A stretch of 47,760 nt of DNA from Volvariella volvacea V23 (GCA_000349905.1 KB722750.1:336733-384492), one strand, 5' to 3'. Counted from the first letter of the stretch, positions 8,710-21,000 are shown. Program-made: numbers and translations. Notes: generated by a model from the letters alone, not told the origin.

Positions 8710-11700
8710 ATGTCTGAGCACCAACTGGCTCTCGAGCAGCAGCCGTTGCTGCAGCCGTAAGTCCTCACGTCCCTTTTAGCCGTTCGCGTGCTCATCACAC
8801 TCCCCGTTCACCATGACAAAACTCATCCCACTTGACCCATATCACAGCGAGGATGTCGAACGAACCCCGGTGTATCCAGTCATCCAGATGATAAGATTCG
8901 TGAGTTTGTCACGTCTCGCGTGCGTTGCGTTTATTCTGAGATGTGAGCACGTAAAGGATGTCACAGTGAGTAGCCGCTCCTTGTGTGGCGGGGCTGCTCA
9001 TGGCAGCGTCGGGACCGGGTTAAGCGTCGTATATGCGCACTGAGCATCCGAATCTGACCATTGGCTTGTTCTTGGGTTGTCACAGCACTTTATTGGTGTG
9101 TAGCTGCCCCTCCTACTCCATTTCCTGGTCTAATGCCTGCCAGATACTGCACTATCTTACGAAGTTGTACGTCTGGCCTGTTCCCTATCGATATGCACAT
9201 TACAATACCCATCTCATTTGCAGCTCACGAGCCCCGAATCACTCTACACCATTGTCCGACCCCTTGAAGAAAAATATATCGAGATCCAGCGCCGCGAAAA
9301 TATGTCCATCGTCTTCTGCTTCCTCGTCACCCGCATACACTTCCTCCGCGACGATAATCTTGCCACTGCAGCGATATCCCGCACCCGAGCCGAACTATGC
9401 GAGATTCTCGCTATCCGCGTGTTTCGTGACTATGGAAACAATATGCTCAAGTTGACGCTGGCGTTGACGACCACTTGGCCCGTGTATAACGGTGCAGACC
9501 CAGAAATGCTTGAGAAGTATCAGTTGGAGAATGACGAGGACCTTGAGGACCGGGTTGGGAATGCTATTGAGATTGCGATACTGGGGAGAGCTAAGCGGTT
9601 TATCAAGAGCTCTTCATGTCAGCGTGTTATAGATGGCATTTGGAGGTAAGCCTTATCGTGCAATCTACAAGCCAAAGTATTCACTCTCCATAGCGGGAAA
9701 TACGTCTATCAGGCACAAAGTGCCCATTCCATCCTGTCAGACGTGAGTCATCACCCTATTATCGCACTCACACACATTCTGATAACAAAGGACTCGGCTC
9801 TAGACGTACAAACGAACACCAGTGCATATGTACGACCCACACAAAGCACCACTCCTAGACCATTATCGGTAAACTTGCTCTCCTATCACGCACGGGATAT
9901 CCACCCTGTTAACATTACCTCATTTTTGGTAATTACAGGCTGAAAGTTCCGTTCATACGTTCGGTACTTGAATATGTCAAGTAAGGAACGTGCGTTGAAG
10001 TCTTGGGCACAGATGTGGCTTACTCCCCCTTCCCACCACCTCCGGTACGCGCATGCGTGCGTAGCTTCTTGATTCTGTTCATACTATTCGTGGCCGCCAT
10101 TGAGGCTAGCGAGAAAGATTACATCAATCTTGCAGAGGGTGCTTTTATGATTTATGCGCTTGGGTTTACGTTGGAGAAGATTGCTGCTATGCAGGAGCAT
10201 GGAATTAGGGGTGAGTACGATTCGATCTCCATTTGTTGGGGAATTGAAGGCTCCTTATGGGGTTACTGATGATAAACTTTTTGGGATGGTATGATAGTTT
10301 ACTTCAATGGGACATGGGTATGTACGTTCCGCTGTCGGGTGCGCTTGGAGTGCTGGCTAAACCCGTGGGGTCTGGTAGAATGGGTTTGATTTAGCATTCA
10401 GTGCGCATATATTCCTTTCATTAGCCCCTCTTCGATTCAACTGATTTTTTTTAATTTACCGGTGAACAGTAACGACTTATTTTATTTATGGAGGATTTCG
10501 ACTATATGGGGTGTATTACCATCGTGAGTTTACACTTAGACGACACAACACGCGCATATATCCAGCTAACATAACTCTAGATAATTGGGCAAGAGCGATT
10601 GGTATAGACTGTCTAGCTATAATAGCATGCTTAATGTTTCCACGGTAAGTACCTTTCCTTTACCTTATGTTCATCTGTATGCTGTATTATATTACTCACA
10701 TGTTATCTGGAATTGAACAGGTTGGCGTTCGTAACACTGCAGAATAACCTGATGGTGCTTTCATTGAGAGCTATGATGGTGCAGTTTGTGGCGTTGATGT
10801 GCATCGCGGCGTTTTGCTTTTGTGGGTTTTTGTATGCCTTGTGGACGTGAGTGACTGTTTCTACCATCACCTTTGATACTCTTTCGTTGATTTGTGATCG
10901 TGGATAGACTGAGCCGGAATGAAGCCGGGTGAGTTTTTTGGTTCGTGTTAGGTTGCTTGCATTGTGACGTAGTGTGGGATATTCAATAGTTATAGCGCTG
11001 GGTAAGTTTGTTGCGTCGCCTCTTTGAGGACTTGAACGCATTTCTAACCTATCTCTTCGTCCAGTACCATCGCGTGGTGGATGCTCGACCTGTGGTTCGG
11101 ACTTGATGCCAGTGGATTCGATCGAGCAAGTAAGACCATCCATGCTATCTCTTCAAATATCTTAATTTCTAACTCCGAAAAGACCAATTTCATCCATTCT
11201 TTGGACCGATATTGATGGTTACCTATGCATGTTTGAGCAATACGTTGCTCTTGACAGTTCTTGTTTCTGTGAGTCATTTCTACGGTCCCAAATGATAGGT
11301 GTACTGACGTCCTTGTTTATTGGATCGTATAGATCTTGTCCAACACCTTTGCTACGATCAACGAAGACGCTGCCGCCGAGGTATGCCCTATACCTTATTC
11401 CACCATCGACACTAATTTTCGTTTGACATGGTAGGCGATGTTCAGGAAGGCTGTATCCACTATTGAAGGGCGAGTTCGTTTCTAGTTGTCATGCTATTCC
11501 CTGTCTTATTTCGACATTTTACCAGTGTCAAGGCGGACGTCCTATTCTCGTATCTACCACCAGTCAATCTCGTGGCGCTATGTATCATGTTACCAGCAAG
11601 CTATATCCTTTCACCAAGGTGGTTCCATAAAGTCAATGTTTTCATGATAAGGTAATATCACCTCCCTCTAATTGCATAAATTGGAATGTTAACGGGATTA

Positions 11701-13725
11701 AATTATTGTTGTCTAGGTTAACAAGTTTCCCTGTTCTGTTGTTGATTGCGGTGTATGAGAGACAGTCAAAGAAGAGTGGGACGATTGGGTTTTATGATAC
11801 TCTTGGAGCTGTTGCGGAGAGGGTGTTTGATACCTTGCCGAGAGGTATTAAGAGATTAAGTGAGTACTTCTCCGGTTGAGGACGGATGATTCTAATGCGA
11901 TCATCGCAGCATTTTTCGAAGGCTTGGCTGGTTCTGACTCTGACATCGATGTTGTGCGTGTTCCCTTAACCACTGCTAGGAAGTTTGCTAATTGTCTTAT
12001 TTGTAGATCTTCAAGATTGAAGATGAATTTGCAAGTGCCCTAGATAGGTCCCCAGATGACCGTGATCCAAGGTTCCAGCGCACTAGGCCTGCAAATGGCC
12101 GTAGACCTTCCGCGTCACCTTCATCTACACAGCCTCAACCTGCTTCAACCACCACCGGCTATTCTGCTCTCTCACCTTATACTCCTTCTCCTGCCATTCA
12201 CGGTCAAGGGAATGGTCAACTGCCATCGCCTATTGCGAGTTCATCCCCACAACCAATTCATAGGACGCCCTCTGCTTCATCACCCCGTGCACAGAATGGG
12301 ATTGTCTTGCCTTCGACACCTCCAGGACAAAACGGAAGTGTTTTTGCTTCGCAGACTGGAACCCCATCGTCGTCGACGCAGGTGTTTTCGGCATCGCCGC
12401 CGCAAATATCGCCACCCTCGCAAACGACTACAATTCAGCCTGCTCACCCCACAACGGCCACGTCGGATACGTTAGCTGTTCCTGGTAGTGCCAGTCAAGG
12501 ACATAGTACACTTAGTGGCACTCCAGGGCCGGGTCCATCACAAGTTCAAGGCCAAATCCCAACAACTGCTATCGCGACTGGAATCTCAACAGCACCACCA
12601 GCAGTGTCACTCCAACCTCTAAGGCAACGCACAACGTCCCTACGGCCGGTCGGCCATGCTGTTCGACCGAGAATCAACTCCATGGTGCCTAGGGCTACTG
12701 CAGACTTTATGAGCCCGTTGGCGATGTTGTATCAGCAGCCGTTGTTAGCGGTGGATCCAGGTGATACAGAGGACGTGTTATTGGGTTTGCCGAGTCCGAG
12801 TGTTGGGCCTGTGGGTGCGGGGGCTGGTGTACTAGGTTTGGGTGCAACAGCTGCAGAAGGGGAGGGTTTGGATGTAGGCACGACGGCGACCGGAACTGGT
12901 GGATCAAGGCTTACACCGCCGGACGAAACACAGGAGCTGTTGCATCCACAATATGGTATTCCTGGGTCTCCCGCTGTCGTGAACTTCGGTCCACAGTCAC
13001 CTGGTAGGAGGAGGTTGGGTTCCATGCAATCCGTCTATCGTGGAGCTGGGCCTTTGAGTGCTAGTGTTGGGGGAGCTAGTGCGACGCATCCTCTTCCGCT
13101 GCATCACCAGTTGCATCCGATACATCATCCGTCTCATCCATCCCATTCTGCAGCGCAGTATCTGTCGTCGTCGCCGGCTGTATCTTCGAGTGTTCAGTCC
13201 CAGAGCCAGAGTTTGGGTTTAGGTCAGGCACAGGTGGGGCCAGCGTCGATGCAGAGACAGACGTCGCAGTCGTCGAGTCATTCGATGCAGGGTAGTGGGT
13301 TGAGAAACGTTGTGTTCCCGAGTAGCAGAGCTGCAGCAGGAGGAGGATCGCCCGGTGAGACAGGGTCGGCGGTGCATGAGCTTGTGGGTAAAAGGGGACA
13401 GAGTAATTTGTCCTTGTCCAGAGAGCGAGGACGGTTGGGTGATGGAGAGGTTGGAGAAGAAGGGGGTGTTGGAGATGTGTTTGTTGATAATGAGGGAGAA
13501 GCTGTTAAGCAGGTTAGATTCGGTGTTGAGACAGAGGCAGGTGACGGAGGTGCAAGTAAGAGCGAGGACAAGGGAAAAGCCAGGGGACGTGAAAGTTCAG
13601 ACCCCGACCTAGGATCTGGATATCATGAGAGATTTGAGGCGCTTGAGAAGAAGCAGGAGAGGATCGAGTCGTTGTTGATGCAGCTAATGGAGAATTTGAT
13701 GAAAGAGAGGGTGAAGGATAGTTGA
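8710..13725 (+). CDS. YVC1: Yvc1/TRP-like cation channel with long low-complexity C-terminal tail
   Basis: My model has 25 exons and closes in frame to 1149 residues. Exons include very small ones at 8957-8965, 9086-9095, 9144-9166 and 10990-11001; the last exon is 12007-13725. Residues about 1-235 are the cytosolic N-terminus (PVIQMIRFDVTHFIDTALSY, LYTIVRPLEEKYIEIQRREN). Hydrophobic segments then run to about residue 530: FLILFILFVAA, FAFVTLQNN to FCFCGFLYALW (S5-like), the pore-like TIAWWMLDLWFGLDASGF, and FFGPILMVTYACL to ILSNTFATINEDA (S6-like). This fits fungal vacuolar TRP channels that release calcium. The last ~560 residues are Ser/Pro/Gln/His-rich and end in a probable coiled coil (RFEALEKKQERIESLL). 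The intron 11470-11525 needs a GC donor. Yeast Yvc1 is about 675 residues, so the tail is a large extension. Vacuolar location is inferred from the family. Confidence 0.85.
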
Positions 13726-14360
13726 AGTAGGGGAGGAATGAAGAGGAAGAGAGGTGGGAGGTTGAGTCGTGCCTTTATGGGTGATTAAGCTGATACAGGG
13801 AGTCGGGGTAGGAATAGAGTGCGTGGATGGAAGTGTGATAGGGGAAGGCACGCGAAGCACGACCCAAGGAAGATCAGCCAATTACGGAATCATAGAGTAG
13901 CGAGTGTGCTTGTTGGACTCGGTGCTACATAGCAGCTGATGTGGGGCTTGGACGATTGGTTGGTGATGCAGATTCGTTGGGACTGGCGTTTCTATCACGA
14001 TAATGAATACGAGTTGTTACGATAGGTGCTTTGTATTTTTATGTTGTTTATAGACATTCGTAGCATGTGTCCAATATGATCAATATACACGCAGACAACT
14101 TCATCCGACAGATGCCCCTTCCTTCTGACCTCCTAACATGCCATTCAACATCACCAGAGCAGATGCGTTGCGCGAAATGACAGGGAGTGTGGAGAGCAAC
14201 TATCTGAAGGAAAGGTTGTGACGCTGCTCCGAGACCTTTTTTCGAGCTGCTATTATGCTCTCGATTCGTGTGTACGGGTTGGTAGGAAGTGGCCTTTTGC
14301 CATTGGTGTCGTGCGTCATAATACCCCGTCGGAGGCTTCAGTTGTTGTAGATCATCTCGA
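13726..14360. other. Tail-to-tail intergenic region
   Basis: This 635 bp lies between the stops of the channel gene (plus) and the F-box gene (minus). It should contain both 3' ends. I see no gene, repeat or RNA in it. Confidence 0.6.
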
Positions 14361-16007
14361 CTAGACGTTGTTGCAAATACCCTCAAATATGATACTACTC
14401 CCTACCCTCTTCTCCCGTTCAAGGTATAATAAATCCAGCTCGTGTTCAACCGGGTCAACTAGAATATGTATTCTGACATTTTTCAACCTTCCATCTAGTC
14501 TCGATGAAAGGCCGGTGTTCATCGAACTGAACTCTGATGAATTCGGCGTCCTCATATCCTGAAGCTGTTTCAAAAATGCTTCATTTCCAGTGGGGCCTCT
14601 TGCTCCCTTTGTATACCTCTTCCAACTTTTATAAAACAACCCACCGTATTCCACTCGGGAGTAAATCATGGACGCCAGCGTGCCTGGTCCCGTAGCACAC
14701 CTGATTGTGAGGGACTGAAGGTTCGGGAGACATGGTTGGAAATGCAGGGTATCGAAGCATGTGAGCCGGAATATGATTTTTTCTGTTATAATTGGATAAT
14801 AGGTGAATTCCTTGAGGGTGTAGAGAAAGTTTGGGCACCATAATTCAGACAATGAGATGATGGATTTCGAGGTGTGCTTTCGAGACTTGAGTGCATCGCT
14901 AGAGTTCGCGGTAGTACTGGTGAATAGGAGAAAATCTAGGTCTTCTTCCTCAACTGGGACACCTTGCATTATTTGTAAGGACGTGAGGCGGGCCTGGCTC
15001 TCCTGTAGCGATTGGCATAGGGCAATAAAGTCGCAATTTGTTGACAGGCTTTGGAGGGTCAAAGATTTGAGGGAAGGGACATGCATATTGCAAAGGAGAA
15101 TCAAGAGAGAGTTGTGAGGGGAGTTGACGATGAGGGTGTGAAGTCTAGGTAGAGAAATAACATAGCCCGGCCACTCTGCACTTAGCTCCTTCCATGATTG
15201 ATCTTTTGCTGGAACAGAGATATTTAAAGTATGCAGTTGCTCGCAGAGGGACAGTGACCGCAGTACAGATAACGTGGGTGGAAAACCAATACCCAAACCA
15301 CTCAAGGTTGTCCACAGTGTTGAGAGTGGAGGTTCACATCCATAGTAGCAATCTCGGAGTGTACGATTGTCGGCATGCAACAAATCCCATACTTTTTGGA
15401 TCTGTGAATCCGAGCAATTGAGTAGCTCCAATCGCATTGAAACCAATGCGTTCGGCTTTGCTCTTCTTGGCCACCTCTTCAAATTTGTAAATGGATCAGG
15501 CCAAGTATGAGATGCAATTCTGAAGTCTGCATACTTCCACCTGTCATATTGCGCTACTAGTAACCAGAGAATTTTCCATGCTGGATCTTGGATGTGTTCG
15601 CTCGTGTCTTGAAATTCAATTGTCAACGGAGTATCAAATCCAGAATGGATCAACCACATCCTCGTCATGTTGATGTGAAGTTGCCTTGGATTACAAACCC
15701 GAATGGTCGCCCAGAGGTACTGGTGATCTTTAGATTTTCGGATGAGGTTATACCACGGTTTGCAGACAAGAGAGAGAACAAGGGCAGTTTTGTGGAAAGC
15801 TGGTTTGGTAGCGGAAGACATGTCATATTCCAGATTGTCGCCCGAAAGTCGATAGATGGAGGTCACCGGAAGCCAAGGCGCATCTTCTACAGCAAAGCGC
15901 CAGACTATAAACCATAGCTCTTTAGGGATGAAAGGAAATCCAGGCGTTGGCTGGGATTTGTTCTGGCGCTGGGAAATGGATGGCCGCGCAGCAAGTGTAA
16001 GGGGCAT
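14361..16007 (-). CDS. F-box-like protein, single exon
   Basis: An uninterrupted 548-codon frame. Residues about 25-110 look like a divergent F-box: PFIPKELWFIVWRFAVED, then LVLSLVCKPWYNLIRKSKDHQYLW. The remainder has leucine-rich spacing (LRSLSLCEQLHTLNISVP, PNLQSLTIRC) as in the many Agaricomycete F-box/LRR-like proteins. Such proteins couple substrates to Skp1-Cullin-F-box ubiquitin ligases; the substrate here is unknown. The absence of introns contrasts with its intron-rich neighbours and is common in this lineage-expanded family. It is the first gene in a minus-strand run that continues to 22804. A conserved protein with this F-box pattern is well supported; interaction with Skp1 is inferred. 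Confidence 0.7.
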   Translation of the reverse strand: MPLTLAARPSISQRQNKSQPTPGFPFIPKELWFIVWRFAVEDAPWLPVTSIYRLSGDNLEYDMSSATKPAFHKTALVLSLVCKPWYNLIRKSKDHQYLWATIRVCNPRQLHINMTRMWLIHSGFDTPLTIEFQDTSEHIQDPAWKILWLLVAQYDRWKYADFRIASHTWPDPFTNLKRWPRRAKPNALVSMRLELLNCSDSQIQKVWDLLHADNRTLRDCYYGCEPPLSTLWTTLSGLGIGFPPTLSVLRSLSLCEQLHTLNISVPAKDQSWKELSAEWPGYVISLPRLHTLIVNSPHNSLLILLCNMHVPSLKSLTLQSLSTNCDFIALCQSLQESQARLTSLQIMQGVPVEEEDLDFLLFTSTTANSSDALKSRKHTSKSIISLSELWCPNFLYTLKEFTYYPIITEKIIFRLTCFDTLHFQPCLPNLQSLTIRCATGPGTLASMIYSRVEYGGLFYKSWKRYTKGARGPTGNEAFLKQLQDMRTPNSSEFSSMNTGLSSRLDGRLKNVRIHILVDPVEHELDLLYLEREKRVGSSIIFEGICNNV

Positions 16008-16454
16008 GGGGATGTTGGGTGTGAGTTGATGGAAGGAAAGTCCTATCGTGTGGCTTCTAGTGCTTTAAATCAGAGCTCGTGGTGTGGTCCTAGCTACAGC
16101 GTCGCCGCTCTAGTTGCCATGCGCAGATTTGCGCCTCTAAATCTATTGAACCTAATATGGAAATATTTCGCCCATATAAGGACATCAAGAGATCCTTAAG
16201 CATAGCCACAAGAATCGCATCGCTCATGAGTGTGAAAACCAACACATTGCTAAGCTAGCGACCTTGCCAACTAGCAAGCACCTTCAAAAGGCTGTATGTA
16301 TGGCTAGGCAACAATATGACCCCCCAAGGATATGGAAAATGTCAACATTTGAGGGTGTTGACATTTGAGGGTAGCTCGATGATCAACCATTTTGCGCTTT
16401 GACAACAGGGGATCGAAGTGTTTTCCTTTTCTACAGATATACGGCCAACCAGCT
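16008..16454. other. Intergenic region
   Basis: The promoter of the F-box gene and the 3' end of the DUF1399 gene, both minus strand. A short direct repeat of a GAGGGT-containing phrase occurs near 16338-16372. Nothing else is recognisable. Confidence 0.5.
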
Positions 16455-16607
16455 TTAACCACCGTTACCGCCTCCTCCTCCACCATTACCGCCACCGTTC
16501 CCTCCACCTCCATTCCCTCCGTTCCCTCCATTCCCACCACCTTCACCACCTCCGCCACCACCTCCACAATTTCCACCAGGCGCACTCCCCGCACATCCCC
16601 CACCTCC
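16455..16607 (-). repeat. Glycine/asparagine-rich coding minisatellite
   Basis: The last exon of the DUF1399 gene is built of GGN/GGC triplets in irregular GGNGG and GGGG units, giving a polyglycine tail. On the plus strand it appears as a run of CCACC/CCTCC units. Confidence 0.85.
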
Positions 16608-19140
16608 CTACAAGTTCCGAAGTCTAAGACCCAGAGAATATCATTCAAGACTAGCACTCACCACAGCACATCCAGATGCGCCTCCATACACAACATTGCC
16701 ATGCCCATTTGCACAGTGCGCCACTGGATGTAATTCATACGGCACGGGCATTAAAAATGCCGGACTAAAATTACAGGAGCCCACTTCTCGTGCCAGTGGT
16801 TCATTCGTTGATCGTTCTGATTCTTTCTTCTTTCCCTTTCCTTCTTGCTCTTTTTGGATTTTCTTCTTCTCCTTCTCGCTCCTTTTGGTATTCTTCAAGT
16901 TTCTCCTTGTCCGGGAAGCCTCGGCTTGGTTATTGTGATGTAGGGTGTATACAGCATTGTGGTCGCTTGGATGGGTGGCTGCCATGGAGTCGTCTCGAGT
17001 CGAGATTGGGTATAATAACGCTTGAGATGGACTGTGTGAGGTGTCGCGAAAGTGTTGAATTAGACGAGATAACCGCTGTCCTATTGTTTTTCCCGGAATG
17101 GGACAGCCGCAGTACGTGTAGCGAAGACCAAAACGATCTTGCCATGCTCGGAAGGTAGCATCGAATGCTGAGAATAGCGTACCTTCTTCCACTTTATCGT
17201 CGCTAGGAGAAGGTTTAAAATATGAATACTATTGGAATTATCTGTGGATATGATAATACGCTTACTGATCTATAAACCTCCCTACATAATTCATGCAATC
17301 GTTCTCGTATTTAAGCGACATGAGCTGGTGAGTGTGCCACGCCAGGTCAATGTCAAGTGTCGGCACGAAAAACGAGTTCGGAGACGATCCAATCAAATCC
17401 AAAAACCTGAGTTTAGCAACTGGAATCAGCAAGCATAGTTCGTAATATAAATTCGCTACGAACGCATGGTAACGAGCTATTGCGTGTGTCAAAACTAGAG
17501 CATCTTCTGGACCATCAAAGTATCCGGGTTTCATCCATCCCAGGCTTTCCATTTTTTCCACAAAGGATGATTGACGTAGAACCTAATAGCGATGAGGTTG
17601 GTATAATTGCCGCACCAATGAACACGTTAATACACATACAGCCCCTACTAGGTCCAAAGAAAATGGTTTATCGTCCGTATAGGCGCACATGATTCGGAAT
17701 CGCCTACAGACGAGTAAGGCCAAATCAGTAGATATTTAATCTACTATGAACGATCTCGAAGTGCTTCAAATCCAAACTCACATTCTGCGGTGCTTCGATC
17801 CCAAAGCTGAAGCCAACTGTCGTGAAACCGCTTCATGGGAAAACGCCACTAGATCAGTACTAAAAGTGTTTCTTTCTGCTATTCGAGACCTCGTCTGGAT
17901 CTGGTGCTTGATTTCTGATGCTTTGGCGTGATCGCGTCCTATTTCTGTATCATAAACAGTCCCGCTGCAATAGCAAGGGAATGGGGCACTTAAACGAAAC
18001 AAACGGTTGGGCGAAAGGAAACGTACGCCAAGTAAGTATTTTGCGATAGGTCCGTTAAGTCTGCTGCCAGCTTGCGTATCCCGAGAGTTTCTTTGTTGAA
18101 TGACGATCCATGACAAGTTTGGGAATGACAGACGGCGTCTAGGTGTTGGATGTACCCTGTTCCGCCTTGGTTTGTCAAATCTATACCAATGAGTAGGACA
18201 GTAACAATGATTATGAGAAGTCCAAACATGAGATGATATAATATCAAGTACCTACCGACTGTCGTCTCCTGCAAGCACCGTGGACAATGAACCACCTTCT
18301 GTAGGAGTTTCTCCTTGCAATCCAAAGCGTTCCACTCCAGTCCTGTGCGGGTGGCCCAAATCTGGAGTCTGTTTGACTGGGGAGGCTCTTTGAGCACTTG
18401 AGCATTCTCTAGCTACATTAGACAGTTTTAAGCATAAAATTTAGAGTTTCGACAGGCCTCGACAATAAATAGACCAACCACGATTGGCAACAAATCGTTT
18501 CCGAAGTGGTGCCTCAGGTTTTGAAGCTGTGCGTGGCGCTCACAGTCATCTGCGTACCAACTGTAGAGTGGCAAACGACATTAACCCCGAATATCAGCTT
18601 ATTCAGATCGACATACCGCGGATTGAGAAGGTATGCATGCCATACCTATACAACATCTTCAGACGTGAGGACTGAGATATTGATCGTGACTCACCATCAC
18701 AACATCTACAGGTGGTATATCATCTGTGCTTATGCGTATCTGAGAACCTTGGAGCGGAAGTGTTGCCATCCACCGCTCAAACCTGCGGTATCATCCCAAT
18801 GAGAATACCCGATATCAACTAGGCCCGAGTTCAAAGCCACTTGCACCACTTACTTCTCGACAGCGATACCAATGAACCAAGCCCACCTCCTCTGGGAATC
18901 CTCTGGCATACTATTATTCCATCTAGCAGGTAGATCCGTGTATTCCGTCTCGACCTTCTTCCTCAAATCTGCAAATGCCTCTAGCAAATTCAAGTGACCC
19001 TTCAGTTGCTCGGCATCCACCAACGGCACGTCGACCTTTCGAGAGCCTATTCGATATTCTGGGGGATCAGCATATGGAGGGAGCGTGTGCGCAAGAGGAG
19101 CCTCCAGCGGCTCGGGATCCTTTGCGGTAGATGAGGCCAT
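16455..19140 (-). CDS. Glycine-rich domain-containing protein (DUF1399/GRDP family)
   Basis: Eleven exons (19140-18854, 18782-18695, 18645-18617, 18560-18482, 18412-18256, 18180-18027, 17964-17782, 17703-17640, 17582-17266, 17202-16662, 16607-16455) close in frame to 683 residues. Family hallmarks are VVMVWHAYLLNPRW near residue 125, a Cys/His cluster (CPRC then HLDAVCHSQTC, a likely metal site), CAYTDDKPFSLDLVGAVLRQ, PTLDIDLAWHTHQL, and FRAWQDRFGLRYTYCGCP. The C-terminus is almost pure Gly and Asn (GGNGGNGGNGGGG), which names the family. Plant members are linked to development and stress; the fungal role is unknown to me. Around residue 400 a ~20-residue stretch (VANLYYELCLLIPVAKLRF) interrupts the usual spacing. 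It looks like an unrecognised intron, but no acceptor keeps the frame. ATG 19140 was chosen because the conserved region starts soon after. Confidence 0.85.
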
Positions 19141-19649
19141 GATGATGGCTTGGAGCACTGGCGCCTTCCTCCATATATACAGCATATGGTGATTCCCACC
19201 AGCGACTGTATTGCAGCAGGGACAGGAAGAACACCTTGAATTTGTCGGTTCCAAGTTACTATTCTAACGCGATAATAGGTGTTAATTACCGAATGGCCTA
19301 AAAATAGAGAGGGTCTAAAATGTAGTTGTCTTATCTCCATTGAAAGCGTACCATTCATAGAAAGTCATGGCAACTTGAGCTTCTCCCGTTCGACAAATGT
19401 GCGTCTGAGTTGGATTATCTGCCGATCTTATTGGTCTGACACCCAGGGCAATCGCTCTCCGCAGATGAAACCGCTTATTCGATTTTCTGTGGGGAAGCCA
19501 CTAAGGCTTGTGCTCTGCATTTGAATTGCACGAGGTCAGGGACCCATGCATAGATACCAGTAGTCACTTTCAACGACTCAGACGAAAAAAGTTTCGTTGG
19601 GACAAGTTAATTGAGTATATGCTGCTTTCCGTACAGCACGGACACAAAA
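19141..19649. other. Intergenic region between CDC8 and the DUF1399 gene
   Basis: This 509 bp carries the CDC8 3' end and the DUF1399 promoter, both minus strand. An in-frame upstream extension of the DUF1399 frame (MEPTNSRC..., from 19254) exists, but it is not needed and does not look conserved. Confidence 0.5.
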
Positions 19650-20569
19650 TCATACTTTCGTTTCCCATAGCCTCCCAACCTGCTCCTCGACTGTCCCGTC
19701 CTCCAGCAATGGAGCAACGGCATCCCATATCTCCTCTGCAACGACATCAACGCTCCTTCCAGCGTCGATGATAACCCACTTCCTCCTCGCTGGGGCAGAT
19801 CCTGAAGCCGATGTAGTGTCATCCGCATTAATCTCCTCCCCAATCTGCTTGAACACTTCCCTAACTCTTTTCTGTAGCTCTTCTTTCTCGTATCGTTCTT
19901 CACCATAACCGCCGCGGGATTTAGCGGCTTCAGGCGAGATATCGAGGAAGATGGTCAGATCTGGGGCTGGGAGGCCAACCTCAGGTGTGCGACACCAGGC
20001 GTAGGAGAGCGGTGGTGGCGCGTAGATCGATGGTGTCGCGGACGAGGGAGGAGGAGGAGGCAGCAGCGACTTTGCGGTGGAGAACGCGACGCCAGAGAAG
20101 GCGTATCTATCGCTAAGTAGGAGAGTTCCAACCGAGAGCGTTTGGGTGATCGTTGATCTGAAAGAAAGGCAGCCTCAGGCTCATTTCGGCTAACGCTTGC
20201 GCGAAGAGTCTAGGTACTTACGCTAGCTCCCATCTGTTAGCAGCGAATAAGAGATGGATAACATGATCATCGAGATCAGTCTTTGATTGGAGATAGGCAT
20301 CGATCATCTTCCCAATCGTGGTAGTTCTATCTGCCAACAATCGCAGGACATCATACATCAGACTTGATCATCTAGCACGAAAGATGTAGAGCACAGCAAT
20401 CGCACAGCAGGGTCTAAATGCAGTATTTACCAGGAAACTTGAACAACTTGGACGAAACCCCATTATCTTGAAGCCGCTGCAGCAACAAGGACGCCTGTGT
20501 CGACTTGCCGGATCGATCTAGCCCTTCAATTACGATAAAAGGTGCTCGGCGTACACGACTTGACGACAT
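19650..20569 (-). CDS. CDC8: Thymidylate (dTMP) kinase
   Basis: Three exons (20569-20431, 20330-20222, 20157-19650) give 251 residues in frame. The enzyme phosphorylates dTMP to dTDP with ATP on the way to dTTP. Visible motifs are the P-loop IEGLDRSGKSTQ (residues about 14-25), the LLLSDRYAFSGVAFS substrate segment with the DR pair, LPAPDLTIFLDI, and the lid-region SRGGYGEERYE. A proline-rich insertion (KSLLPPPPSSATPS) sits between the DRY segment and WCRTPEVGLP, making the protein longer than the roughly 215 residues usual in yeast. It lies between ERG4 and the DUF1399 gene on the same strand. In yeasts CDC8 is a G1/S gene. An ACGCGT (MCB) site occurs about 720 bp upstream, inside an ERG4 intron, which is far for a fungal promoter. 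Confidence 0.95.
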
Positions 20570-21000
20570 CCTACAAGATCAAGAAAGAGTGAGCGGGCGA
20601 TCGTCAATTTGAAATTTGGCGAGTCTTGAAAACCCCGTGGTGCTGGCCGATTCGCCTGTTGCACTATTATAATTGTCTTGCATGCAGCAATTATATTGAT
20701 GCAACAGAAGAATTGGCATTGCAGCAGCAACGGTAATATATCTGGTCATGGTACCTTTTGCCAATCACTGGTGGGTGGAGGTGGGTGGAAGAGAAGAGGA
20801 ATGACGGTTCGATGAGCTGATCAACCTGATAAAGGCCTGCGTAGTGCTTAAGCTCAGAAAGCTGTTCAAATTCCCACCCGCATGTCTTACCACTGTCTAA
20901 ATTCAAATTATGGTATAATAATAAAGAGCAGCTCGAGGGCTTCAACACAAGGCTTTTGTGCTAGTGGTATCAATCCAAAAGGCCCAAGCAGGGCACGAGT
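20570..21000. other. CDC8 promoter / ERG4 3' region
   Basis: This 431 bp holds the 3' end of ERG4 and the start region of CDC8. No TATA box or other gene is clear. Confidence 0.5.
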
